Notes under the pieces: model-generated
What the model saw: only the letters and a program-made list of their open reading frames with translations
The model's database searches: none
Told to the model about the DNA's origin: nothing
Assembly (NCBI RefSeq): GCF_947090775.1
Contig: NZ_OX352321.1
Coordinates: forward strand, 186,001 to 250,000
Reading direction: 5' to 3'
DNA: 64,000 nt
Source: Pseudarthrobacter sp. MM222
Lineage (GTDB): Bacteria; Actinomycetota; Actinomycetes; Actinomycetales; Micrococcaceae
Position numbers and translations under genes: made by a program
Part shown: positions 7,970-16,263 of the stretch, one piece after another
How positions within the stretch are numbered: the first letter of the stretch is position 1
Layout of the letters: every line of letters starts with the position of its first letter

Positions 7970-8959
7970 ATGTTGAATCAGCACATCCATCCGCCCAGAA
8001 ACACCAAGCTGTCGCGCATGCTCGATGCTGGAGCGAACCTGACTGTGGACGGGGCACTCGCCACCGAGCTTGAAGCGCTCGGCTGTGATCTGGAAGACCC
8101 GCTGTGGTCGGCTAAGGTCCTTCTGGAACAGCCGGAGCTCGTCAAGCGCGTACACGGCGACTACTTCCGCGCCGGTGCCTCGGTGGCCATCACGGCCAGC
8201 TACCAGGCAACACCGCTGGGATTTGCGCGGCGCGGCATCGGTGAGGAGGACGCGTTGGAACGGGTGGCATTGAGTGTGCGGCTGGCCGACGAGGCGCGCC
8301 GCGAGCACCGGGCAGAAAACCCGGAGACGGGCACCCTGCTGGTTGCAGGATCGGTCGGGCCGTACGGCGCGTACCTCGCCGACGGGTCGGAATACCGGGG
8401 CGACTACTTCCTCAGCCACAACGAGTTCCTGGAGTTCCACCGGCCCCGGATCGCAGCGCTGGTGGAGGCGGGAGCTGACTTTCTTGCCTGCGAGACGCTG
8501 CCTTCATTGCCGGAGGCCGAGGCCCTTTTGGCGCTCCTGAAGGAATTTGAGGTCGAAGCCTGGCTCTCCTTCACGCTGCGGGACGGCGGCCACATCGCCG
8601 ACGGTACGCCGCTGGCTCAGGTGGCAAAGCTTTGCGGGGAGCAGCCGCTCGCCGTGGCGATCGGCGTGAACTGTGTGCCGCTGGAGCTGGTCGCTCCAGC
8701 CCTGGAGGCCTTGGCCAACGCCACCGAGAAGCCGCTGATCGCGTATCCGAATTCGGGTGAAAGCTATGACGCAGTCACCAAAACGTGGGGGCCGGCCGTG
8801 GCCGGGGACCGCCCATCGGGTCCCGGCAGTAAACAGCCTGCAGGCCTTGCGGAGGGGGCGCCCCTCTGGCGTGAACTTGGTGCCCGGCTGATCGGCGGAT
8901 GCTGCCGGACCACCCCGCAGGACATCGCCGCAATGGCCAGACTGTCAGTGCGGCCCTGA
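7970..8959 (+). CDS. mmuM: Homocysteine S-methyltransferase
   Basis: Transfers a methyl group to homocysteine to make methionine, in characterised relatives using S-methylmethionine or S-adenosylmethionine as donor. 329 residues, usual for MmuM. Starts the (beta/alpha)8 fold with DGALATELEALGCDL, and keeps the zinc-binding Cys residues in GVNC and GGCCRT near the C-terminus. The frame opens at ATG 7940 and 7955, but GGGAG six nt before ATG 7970 identifies the likely start. It stands alone on the plus strand, divergent from the NIF3-like/cyclase operon. Together with an MmuP-like permease 3 kb away it suggests use of S-methylmethionine (inference). Confidence 0.87.
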   Translation: MLNQHIHPPRNTKLSRMLDAGANLTVDGALATELEALGCDLEDPLWSAKVLLEQPELVKRVHGDYFRAGASVAITASYQATPLGFARRGIGEEDALERVALSVRLADEARREHRAENPETGTLLVAGSVGPYGAYLADGSEYRGDYFLSHNEFLEFHRPRIAALVEAGADFLACETLPSLPEAEALLALLKEFEVEAWLSFTLRDGGHIADGTPLAQVAKLCGEQPLAVAIGVNCVPLELVAPALEALANATEKPLIAYPNSGESYDAVTKTWGPAVAGDRPSGPGSKQPAGLAEGAPLWRELGARLIGGCCRTTPQDIAAMARLSVRP

Positions 8960-9030
8960 CCGGAAGCTGCCAGGGGGCGGAGTAGGTCCGGTTTACGGTT
9001 GATCGCAGCGCACCGCCCCGCGGGATGCCG

Positions 9031-9525
9031 CTAATCCGCCTGCCGGAGCCCGGCCGCATCCAGAATGAGTCCCGCAGAGATGAACCGGCCGCATTGCTGG
9101 CCGTACGGGTAGGCCACCCGGGGCGTGAAGGTCACCGTCCGGACGGGCAGGGGCAGGCCACTGACGTCAATACCGCTGGACGTCGCGTCAATCCGGGACT
9201 CAGTCAGCCGGTCGAACATCAGCATCCCGGTGAGGGTCCCATCGGGGGAGGAGGTGGCCGAACAGGCCCTATCGCTACCCGGGCCCGGTTCGCAGCCCTG
9301 GTCCACGGTGGTGCTCCCCGGAAACAGCTCCAACTCCGACTCAACGCAGCGGCCCTCCTGGCATGCCCGGAGCCGGATGGTCTTCACCGTAGCGGCGTAG
9401 TCCCGCGCAACCGTCAACGCAACCACCGGCGCCGGAGCAATCGCCGGGCAAGCCGTCTCGGGCTGGCAACCGGCCGCCGGAAGTGCTGCAACAGCCAGGG
9501 CGAGAACCGCCGCAAACTTGCGCAT
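9031..9525 (-). CDS. Small secreted lipoprotein of unknown function
   Basis: 164 residues. N-terminal signal MRKFAAVLALAVAALPAAGC with a lipobox (LPAAGC) indicates export and lipid anchoring at Cys20. The mature part has several Cys residues (CQEGRCVESE, QGCEPGPGSDRAC, GQQCGRF) that could pair outside the cell, and no domain I recognise. It lies convergent with the homocysteine methyltransferase gene and downstream of, but apart from, mutY. Confidence 0.7.
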   Translation of the reverse strand: MRKFAAVLALAVAALPAAGCQPETACPAIAPAPVVALTVARDYAATVKTIRLRACQEGRCVESELELFPGSTTVDQGCEPGPGSDRACSATSSPDGTLTGMLMFDRLTESRIDATSSGIDVSGLPLPVRTVTFTPRVAYPYGQQCGRFISAGLILDAAGLRQAD

Positions 9526-9707
9526 GCCTCAGGGTAGATCCGGAAGGCCGGTCCAGCTAGGCCGTCCGGATTCCTGCACTGGCGCCAGGCGCCGGGCGCC
9601 ATACCGCCGCCGCACCCCGTTCGTGCCGGGCGCACCGGGCCCCGCACCCGCCGTTGCACAGCGGCGCCTCCGCGCCATCCGTGCCGCCATGCGGCACCCA
9701 CGCCCGG

Positions 9708-10793
9708 TCAGGCCGGTAGCCGGAGACCGCCAAGGTGCAGTTCGGCGAGACCGTCGGCCAGCAGGCCGGCCAGCGCACGTTCAAGCTGTTCGGGTGCGGA
9801 ATTGAGCCGGTGCAGGGCCGCCAACGGAATGCCGACCCCGGCCGGCTCGAAGCCAAGGTCCGCCGGGGCGCGCTGGAGCAGTTCCGGCGGCACCGGGGCA
9901 TCGGCCACGCGGAGGACGGCCAGCACGGCGCCGCGGACCTGGCGGTCCGTCCCGTGCCAGGACTGGCCTTTCGGCGTATAGGTCGGCGGCGGTTCGCCGG
10001 CAGCGAGCCAGGCGCAGGAACTGCGCACGGGGCATGCGCCGCACTTCGGCGCCCGAGCCGTGCAAACCAGGGCGCCGAGCTCCATGACGGAGGCATTCCA
10101 GCGCACGGAGGCCCCGACGTCGTCCGGCAGCAGCTGCCCCGCCAGCCGCATCTCCGTGGCGGTCAGCGCCTGCGAAGGCAGGGCGGTGCCGGCAAACAAC
10201 CGTGCATGGACCCGGCGGATGTTGGTGTCCACCACCGTTTCGCGGCGTCCGTAGGCGAAAGCGGCGACGGCCGCCGCGGTGTAGCTGCCCACGCCGGGAA
10301 GCCCCAACAGCTCCGCGTAGGTGGCAGGGACCATCCCGCCGTGGCTGTCCCCGATGGCGACGGCCGCCGCATGCAGGCGCAGCGCCCGCCGCGGATAGCC
10401 GAGCCGGCCCCACGAACGGACGGCTTCACCTGCGGACTCCCTGGCCAGGTCGGCCGGCTCCGGCCAGCGCCGCAGCCATTCCTCCCAGACCGGAAGGACA
10501 CGCACCACCGGGGTCTGCTGCAGCATGATCTCGCTGACCAGCACGCCCCAGGCAGAACAGCCGGCATCCCGCCACGGGAGATCGCGGGCGTGGGACTCGA
10601 ACCAGGTGTCCAGGGCAGCATGAAGGCCGGCCAGCGAGGCGCCGGCGTCCGAGGGCGGGACGCCGGGCGTCGGGCCCGACGGTTTTTCGGGTGGCGCGGC
10701 CATGGGCAGGGCGGGGGGATCGGCTAAAGCTTTGATCCAATCAGCGTAATAGATGCGGGCGGTGGCCGCTCCAGCGGCGTGGTGGGACCCCAT
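9708..10793 (-). CDS. mutY: A/G-specific adenine DNA glycosylase
   Basis: Removes adenine mispaired with 8-oxoguanine. Catalytic Glu in SEIMLQQTPV, helix-hairpin-helix LLGLPGVGSYTAAAVAAFAY, catalytic Asp in VVDTNIRRVHARLF, and an iron-sulphur cluster motif C-x6-C-x2-C-x5-C (CTARAPKCGACPVRSSC). 361 residues if started at 10793; the first 30 residues look low in conservation and ATG 10703 is an alternative start. No convincing Nudix-like recognition domain follows the cluster beyond a short C-terminal region. Near disA and radA, so this part of the window is rich in genome-integrity functions. Confidence 0.9.
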   Translation of the reverse strand: MGSHHAAGAATARIYYADWIKALADPPALPMAAPPEKPSGPTPGVPPSDAGASLAGLHAALDTWFESHARDLPWRDAGCSAWGVLVSEIMLQQTPVVRVLPVWEEWLRRWPEPADLARESAGEAVRSWGRLGYPRRALRLHAAAVAIGDSHGGMVPATYAELLGLPGVGSYTAAAVAAFAYGRRETVVDTNIRRVHARLFAGTALPSQALTATEMRLAGQLLPDDVGASVRWNASVMELGALVCTARAPKCGACPVRSSCAWLAAGEPPPTYTPKGQSWHGTDRQVRGAVLAVLRVADAPVPPELLQRAPADLGFEPAGVGIPLAALHRLNSAPEQLERALAGLLADGLAELHLGGLRLPA

Positions 10794-10821
10794 AGTCTGC
10801 GGGGGTCTCTAGCCTAGAAGG

Positions 10822-11550
10822 ATGGGCAGGCAAGGCAACTCAGGAACAAGCGGTTCACGACCGAAGGGTTCCGGCAGCGGACAGGCCGCGCGCAAGCCCG
10901 CCAGGAAGCCCGCGCGGAAACCGGCGCGGAAACCGGCCAGCCCGGTCTTCCGCCGCCGACGGCTGTTGGTGGGCGCTGCCCTTCTCGCGGTGATCGCCGT
11001 CGTCGTGGGCGGCTTCATTGCCGTCGCCAGCATCATCAACGGCGACGGGCAATCCGTTCCGGATGGGGCCGCAACATCCACCGGTGCCCAGACAACTGGT
11101 CCGAGCCAGTCCGCTGCAACGTCCTCCGCCACGCCCTCCGCCACGTCGACGGAGGCCAGCGGCTGCCAGCAGAACCTCATCGTCGTCACGGCTTCCACCG
11201 ACAAACCGAGCTACGGCGCCGGTGAGAAGCCGCTGCTCAGTCTCAAGGTCACGAACAACAACAAGATGCCGTGCGAGGTCAATATCGGAACCTCGCAGAT
11301 GGAGTTCCTGATCACCAGCGGCTCGGACCGGATCTTCTCCTCGCAGGACTGCCAAGCAGACAGCACGGACCTGATGAAGACCATCGCGCCGGGCAAGAGC
11401 GAGACGGCCAACTTCCCGTGGCAGCGCAACCGTACCGTCCAGGGCTGTGACCCCATCGAAGCGAAGCCGGGCGCGGGCGGGGCGTACTACGTCTTCACAG
11501 CGCGCCTGGCGAGCAAGACGAGCCCGAAGGCCGTGTTCCAGCTCAACTGA
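10822..11550 (+). CDS. Membrane-anchored exported protein with (ARKP)n basic repeat
   Basis: 242 residues. The N-terminal cytosolic part is Gly/Ser-rich and then repeats ARKP four times, followed by RRRR and one transmembrane helix (LLVGAALLAVIAVVVGGFIA). A Ser/Thr-rich linker leads to a C-terminal domain of about 130 residues with three or four Cys (GCQQN, PCEVN, QDCQAD, QGCDP), likely outside the cell. No enzyme motif is seen. The domain layout recalls small actinobacterial surface proteins of unknown role. Divergent from mutY (28 bp) and convergent with disA across a 48-bp palindromic repeat. Confidence 0.72.
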   Translation: MGRQGNSGTSGSRPKGSGSGQAARKPARKPARKPARKPASPVFRRRRLLVGAALLAVIAVVVGGFIAVASIINGDGQSVPDGAATSTGAQTTGPSQSAATSSATPSATSTEASGCQQNLIVVTASTDKPSYGAGEKPLLSLKVTNNNKMPCEVNIGTSQMEFLITSGSDRIFSSQDCQADSTDLMKTIAPGKSETANFPWQRNRTVQGCDPIEAKPGAGGAYYVFTARLASKTSPKAVFQLN

Positions 11551-11560
11551 TTTCATCCGC

Positions 11561-11608
11561 TGCTCCGTAAACGCCCTTTTGGGGCCCCAAAAGGGCAGTT
11601 GCGGAGCA
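11561..11608. repeat. 48-bp palindromic element, copy 1 (likely bidirectional terminator)
   Basis: Outer arms TGCTCCG (11561-11567) and CGGAGCA (11602-11608) enclose a perfect 24-bp palindrome at 11573-11596 whose arms are GCCCTTTTGGGG and its complement. It sits between convergent genes (the membrane protein and disA), 10 bp after one stop and 12 bp after the other. A second copy of exactly the same length is at 27730-27777, again between convergent genes, and both are followed by A(T/C)CGA(C/T)GG. Hairpins form on both strands and carry internal T runs, fitting a two-way terminator. Confidence 0.75.
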
Positions 11609-11619
11609 ATCGACGGGGT

Positions 11620-12696
11620 TTAGAGGAACCTGTCCAGCAGACTGGCTTCAGCCATGCGGCTCAGTCCCTCGCGGACGGTGCGGGCACGCTGGTCGCCAAT
11701 GCCGTCCACGGTCATGAGGTCATCGATTGTGGCCGCCATCAGGAACTGCAGCCCGCCGAAGTGGTCCACCAAGCGGTCGGCGACGGCCTTCGGCACGGCC
11801 TTGAGCCCGGACAGCAGGCGGTAGCCGCGCGGCTGGACGACAGCATCGAGGTTGGCCTCCCCGCCGGCAAAGCCGACGATGCCCGCGATCTTGCTAAGGT
11901 CGATCAGCTCCGTGGGGCCGAGGCTGACCAAGGCCTTGACGGCTTTGTCGATGTCTTCGGGGGAGGTGTCCGCGCCGGAGTAGTCCCGGATGATGACATC
12001 GCTGCCGGGACCCCGGCCCACCGTCAGTTCGTCCAGCTGCAGCGATAGCAGGCGCCCGTCCTCACCAAGTTCCAGCACGTACTGCGAGATCTCCTCGGAG
12101 ATGCGGCGCACCATTTCCTGGCGCTGAAGGGTGACCGCAACGTCGCGAACGGTCACCATCGCCTCGATCTCGAGCGCTGACAGCGAGCTGGTCACCTGGT
12201 CCAGTCGCGAACGGTACCGCTCCAGGGTGGCCAAGGCCTGGTTGGCGCGGGCCAGGACCTTCTCCGAGCCTTCCAGCACGTGCCGCAGCCCGTTCACGTA
12301 GAGCGCGATAATCTGCATGGACTGGCTTACTGAGATGACCGGCACGCCGGTCTGGATGGCCACGCGTTCGGCGGTGCGGTGACGTGTTCCTGATTCCTGG
12401 GTTTCGATGCTGGAGTCCGGCACCAGCTGCACGGCGGCGCGGAGGATATTGCTGGCGTCCTTGTCGCAAATGATGGCGCCGTCCATCTTGGCCAGTTCCC
12501 GGAGCCGCGTGGGGGAAAAGTCGATGCCGATGTCGAAGCCGCCGGAACAGATGGACTCGATGGTCCGGTCGATGCCGAGCACGATCAGCGCACCGGTCCG
12601 TCCGCGGAGGATGCGTTCCAGGCCGTCGCGAAGGGCGGTGCCCGGTGCCACCCTGCCCAGAGTCGCCTTAAGTGAATCTTCAGGGCTCCGAGCCAT
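11620..12696 (-). CDS. disA: DNA integrity scanning protein, diadenylate cyclase
   Basis: Makes cyclic di-AMP from two ATP and scans DNA for branched structures. 358 residues from ATG 12696 (AAGGG six nt upstream; an in-frame TTG just before gives one residue more). N-terminal DAC domain with DGAIICDKD and RHRTAERVAIQTGVPVISVS, both needed for cyclase activity; a helical middle part; C-terminal helix-hairpin-helix region (FLMAATIDDLMTVDGIGDQR). Convergent with the (ARKP)n protein. radA, a known functional partner of disA in other bacteria, is 8 kb away in this window. Confidence 0.95.
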   Translation of the reverse strand: MARSPEDSLKATLGRVAPGTALRDGLERILRGRTGALIVLGIDRTIESICSGGFDIGIDFSPTRLRELAKMDGAIICDKDASNILRAAVQLVPDSSIETQESGTRHRTAERVAIQTGVPVISVSQSMQIIALYVNGLRHVLEGSEKVLARANQALATLERYRSRLDQVTSSLSALEIEAMVTVRDVAVTLQRQEMVRRISEEISQYVLELGEDGRLLSLQLDELTVGRGPGSDVIIRDYSGADTSPEDIDKAVKALVSLGPTELIDLSKIAGIVGFAGGEANLDAVVQPRGYRLLSGLKAVPKAVADRLVDHFGGLQFLMAATIDDLMTVDGIGDQRARTVREGLSRMAEASLLDRFL

Positions 12697-13027
12697 CAAT
12701 TTCCCTTCAAAGGTGCAGGCCAGCGCCCGCAGGTACGCCGGTTTCCAGTGTTTCCCGGCAGGATCAAAAGTACTCGGTTCCCCGCTCTCACCATGATAGA
12801 GGTAACGGAGGGCCGCAACCGCACAGGCAAGCCTTAAAGTGGCCCATTCGAGACCTGCGCGCGGGGCCCCGGAATGGCCCCGGAGCGCGCCGCCCGAAAC
12901 CGCACTTTGGCGGTGTCCGGGACCCGCTTCGCGTCAGTTCGGCGGCCTGCGATAAACTGGAAGCCGTGGATGGACCGCGGGCTCTCCGCGCGATTCCCCT
13001 CCCCACCGCCGCAGCGAAAGTAGCACC
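12697..13027. promoter_or_regulatory. Divergent intergenic region disA / prfC
   Basis: 331 bp with no gene supported. Both flanking genes must be transcribed from it. A GATAAACT at about 12951-12958 could be a -10 element for prfC, but no matching -35 is clear. No strong inverted repeat or riboswitch-like fold was recognised by eye. Confidence 0.3.
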
Positions 13028-14641
13028 GTGTCCCAAGACGTCCTTAGCCCCGCCCGAGTCCAGGAGATTCACAAGCAGGCGGCCCGGCGTCGGACTTTTG
13101 CGGTGATCTCGCACCCCGACGCCGGCAAATCCACCCTGACGGAGGCCCTCGCACTGCACGCCAAGGTGATCGGCACTGCCGGCGCCTCCAGCGGCAAGGC
13201 CAACCGCAAGGAAACGGTCTCGGACTGGATGCAGATGGAAAAGGACCGCGGCATCTCCATCAGCTCCGCCGCGCTCCAGTTCGGCTACCGGGACACCGTC
13301 ATCAACCTCCTGGACACCCCGGGCCATGCGGACTTTTCCGAGGACACCTACCGCGTGCTCGCGGCGGTGGACTGCGCCGTCATGCTGGTCGACGCCGCGA
13401 AGGGCCTGGAAACCCAGACCATGAAGCTCTTCGAGGTCTGCAAGCAGCGCAACCTGCCCATCATCACGGTCATCAACAAGTGGGACCGGCCCGGCCTGGA
13501 CGCCCTCGCCCTCATGGACGAAATCACCGAGCGCACCGGGCTGCAGCCCATGCCGCTGACCTGGGCCGTGGGCATCTCCGGCGACTTCCGCGGCGTCTGG
13601 GACCTGCGCAATGACCGCTTCGCGCAGTTCAAGCGCAACAACTCCGGCGCCAACATCGCCCTCACCGAGTACTTCACCCCTGACGAGGCCGCGGCCAGCC
13701 AGGGCGATGACTGGTCCAACGCCGTGGACGAGGCCGGGCTGGTCATCGAATCCAACCTGGCGTTCGACGTCGAGGCCTTCCACGCCGGCAAGGCGACGCC
13801 GATCCTCTTCAGCTCGGCCGCGCTGAACTTCGGCGTGAAGGAGATCCTGGACGCCCTCGTCGACTTCGCCCCGCCCGCTGCCCCGCGGCCCGACGTCGAA
13901 GGTGAGCCCCGCCCGGTCGACGCCCCGTTTGCCGGGTTCGTTTTCAAGGTCCAGGCCGGCATGAACAAGGCCCACCGCGACCACGTCGCCTTCATCCGGG
14001 TCTGCTCCGGGATGTTCGAGCGCGGCATGGTGGTCACCCAGACCCGGACCGGGAAGTCCTTCGCCACCAAGTATGCCCAGCAGGTGTTCGGCCGCGAACG
14101 CGAGGTCATTGACGAGGCGTTCCCCGGCGACGTCGTTGGCCTGGTGAATGCCTCGTCGCTGCGGGTCGGCGACAGCCTGTTCCTGGATCAGCCGGTGGAG
14201 TTCCCCGCCATCCCCTTGTTCGCCCCGGAGCACTTCCAGGTGGCCCGGTCCAAGGACCCCAGCCGCTTCAAGCAGTTCCGCCGCGGCATCGAGCAGCTGG
14301 AGCACGAAGGCGTCATCCAGGTCCTCCGTTCCGACATCCGCGGTGACCAGGCCCCGGTGCTGGCCGCCGTCGGACCTATGCAGTTCGAAGTGGTCGAAGA
14401 CCGCATGGCCCACGACTTCAGTGCGCCCATGCGGCTGGAGCGGTTGCCGTATTCGATTGCCCGGATCTCGACGGCGGACGCCATGGCGGTGCTGGCCAAC
14501 GTCCCCGGTGCCGAGGTGCTGCTGCGCTCCGACGGCGAGTACCTGGCTTTGTTCAACGACGTCTGGGCGCTGCGCAGGATCGAGAAGAACCATCCGGACC
14601 TGACGCTGCTGCCGATCGGCACCCACAATCCCGCAAAATAG
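13028..14641 (+). CDS. prfC: Peptide chain release factor 3
   Basis: GTPase that recycles release factors 1 and 2 from the ribosome after termination. 537 residues, usual length. G1 SHPDAGKSTLTEALAL, switch region with KETVSDWMQMEKDRGIS, G3 DTPGHADFSEDTYR, G4 INKWD; then the RF3 domain 2/3 region including QTRTGKSFATKYAQQVFGRE. The GTG start at 13028 gives the canonical N-terminus MSQDVLSPARVQEIHKQAA. Stands alone, divergent from disA. Confidence 0.96.
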   Translation: MSQDVLSPARVQEIHKQAARRRTFAVISHPDAGKSTLTEALALHAKVIGTAGASSGKANRKETVSDWMQMEKDRGISISSAALQFGYRDTVINLLDTPGHADFSEDTYRVLAAVDCAVMLVDAAKGLETQTMKLFEVCKQRNLPIITVINKWDRPGLDALALMDEITERTGLQPMPLTWAVGISGDFRGVWDLRNDRFAQFKRNNSGANIALTEYFTPDEAAASQGDDWSNAVDEAGLVIESNLAFDVEAFHAGKATPILFSSAALNFGVKEILDALVDFAPPAAPRPDVEGEPRPVDAPFAGFVFKVQAGMNKAHRDHVAFIRVCSGMFERGMVVTQTRTGKSFATKYAQQVFGREREVIDEAFPGDVVGLVNASSLRVGDSLFLDQPVEFPAIPLFAPEHFQVARSKDPSRFKQFRRGIEQLEHEGVIQVLRSDIRGDQAPVLAAVGPMQFEVVEDRMAHDFSAPMRLERLPYSIARISTADAMAVLANVPGAEVLLRSDGEYLALFNDVWALRRIEKNHPDLTLLPIGTHNPAK

Positions 14642-14708
14642 CGGTCGCCGCTGGTCCCGGGAAACGTTCAGGAAAATGTGCTGCACGGCTTCCCAGGGGC
14701 GGTTTCCG

Positions 14709-14725
14709 GGTTATCATAAGTAACC
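14709..14725. promoter_or_regulatory. Inverted repeat GGTTA-N7-TAACC upstream of kinase-GAF gene
   Basis: GGTTATCATAAGTAACC, 98 bp before the kinase start, in a short AT-rich patch. It is the only distinct symmetrical site in the 181-bp gap between prfC and the kinase gene and could be a regulator site or part of the promoter. The regulator is not known. Confidence 0.35.
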
Positions 14726-14822
14726 TTGCTAACACTGCGGGAGCCGGCGATCCTGCCGGCGATTTGGACTGACCCGCCCGACTTCATCGGCGGGACCCGC
14801 ACTAAGGGACAACGAACACTTC

Positions 14823-16238
14823 TTGACTGACACGACTTTCCAGCCGGCGGCTTCGAAGCCGGCCACAGCCATACGGAGCATGGAACCCGGATTCCTGCTG
14901 AGCGGCCGGTACCGTGTTGAAGAACTCATCGGCCGCGGAAGCCAGTCCACCGTCTACCGTGCCCATGACGAACTTCTGCAGCGTCAGGTCGCCGTCAAGG
15001 TCTTTCGCAATGGCGCGGACGACGTCGAGCGCACCCGCCAGCAGGGCCAGGAAGTCCGCATCCTCGCCGGGATGAGCCACCACGCCCTCGTGACACTGTT
15101 CGACGCCGGCGCCGACCTCAGCGACCCGGACGCGAGGCTCAGGTACCTCGTGATGGAACTCGTGCGCGGTCCGGATCTGCGGCACCGCGCGGCCCAGGGG
15201 CCGCTCTCGGCGGCGCATATGGCTCTCATCGGCCACGACCTGGCCGACGGCCTCTCCTATATGCACCACCACGGCATCGTCCATCGGGACATCAAGCCGG
15301 CCAACATCCTGCTGGTCGACTACAGCAATGACGACCGGCGTCCCCGGGCCAAGCTCAGCGACTTCGGCGTAGCGGTCCTCCAGGGGGCGGGCCATGTCGC
15401 CGACGAGGGCGGAACGTCGGGAACCCCCGCGTACCTCAGTCCTGAACAGGCCGCGGGCGAACCCGCCAGCCCGCCCAGCGACATCTACTCGCTGGGCTTG
15501 GTGCTGCTCGAAGGGCTCACCGGAAAGATGGCTTACCCGGGGGCTCCGATCCAGTCTGCCGTCGCGCGGTTGCTCCAGGATCCGCACATCCCGGAAGAAC
15601 TCGCCCCGATGTGGGTAGCGCTGCTGTCCTCCATGCTCGCCCGTGATCCCTCCGAGCGGCCGGCCGCCCGCGAGGTGTCCCTGGCACTGCGGCAGGAAGT
15701 GATCAACGGAGCCGGCCGGCACCGGCTCGATGAGACCCCGACTTCCACAGACGAGGAAGGGCGCATGCGGGCGGTGGAGCGGTACCGGATCCTGGACACA
15801 CCCGCTGACGGCGTCTTCGACCGGGTCGCGGGCCTGGCGGCCCGCCTGTTCTCGGTGCCCGTCGCGATCGTCAGCGTGGTGGACCACGACCGGATCTGGT
15901 TCAAGGCCCATCACGGCACCGACGTGACGGAAATCGGCCGGGACCCCGGGCTGTGTGCCTCGGCGATCCTGCAGGATGAGGCCTGGGTGGTCGAGAACGC
16001 CACCCTGGACCCCCGCACGCTCGCCAATCCGCTCGTGGCCGGCGAATTCGGGCTCGAGTTTTACGCCGGGGTGCCGCTGCGCACTCCGGACGGCTACAAC
16101 CTGGGGACCTTTTGCATCCTGGACACGAAGGCGCGGGAGTTCACCGCTGAGGACACCCGGATGCTGGAGGACCTCGCCGCGATCGTGATGAACGACCTCG
16201 AGATGCGGCTGCAGAGCCGGGAAGCGATCGCCCGCTAG
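14823..16238 (+). CDS. Soluble serine/threonine protein kinase fused to a GAF sensor domain
   Basis: 471 residues. Residues about 28-285 are a Hanks-type kinase: GRGSQSTVYRA, VAVKVF (ATP-binding Lys), HRDIKPANILLVD (catalytic loop), DFGVAVL, GTPAYLSPEQAAG. Residues about 310-465 are a GAF domain of the type with ERYRILDTPADGVFDRVA, WFKAHHG, FYAGVPLRTPDGYNLGTFC and ILDTKAREF. No transmembrane helix is present, unlike most actinobacterial Pkn proteins, so it is cytosolic, and the GAF domain probably senses a small ligand or redox state to set kinase activity (inference). Start TTG 14823 has a weak ribosome site; ATG 14880 just before the kinase domain is an alternative. A second kinase of similar sequence lies at 31642-32538. 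Confidence 0.85.
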   Translation: MTDTTFQPAASKPATAIRSMEPGFLLSGRYRVEELIGRGSQSTVYRAHDELLQRQVAVKVFRNGADDVERTRQQGQEVRILAGMSHHALVTLFDAGADLSDPDARLRYLVMELVRGPDLRHRAAQGPLSAAHMALIGHDLADGLSYMHHHGIVHRDIKPANILLVDYSNDDRRPRAKLSDFGVAVLQGAGHVADEGGTSGTPAYLSPEQAAGEPASPPSDIYSLGLVLLEGLTGKMAYPGAPIQSAVARLLQDPHIPEELAPMWVALLSSMLARDPSERPAAREVSLALRQEVINGAGRHRLDETPTSTDEEGRMRAVERYRILDTPADGVFDRVAGLAARLFSVPVAIVSVVDHDRIWFKAHHGTDVTEIGRDPGLCASAILQDEAWVVENATLDPRTLANPLVAGEFGLEFYAGVPLRTPDGYNLGTFCILDTKAREFTAEDTRMLEDLAAIVMNDLEMRLQSREAIAR

Positions 16239-16263
16239 GGATGCAGGGCGGGGCCGCGGGGGC

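Noticed and set aside
12788..14686. 632-codon minus-strand ORF over prfC
   Set aside because: Exact antisense shadow of a certain gene; composition (His/Val/Gly/Asp-rich) is typical of the opposite strand of high-GC coding DNA.
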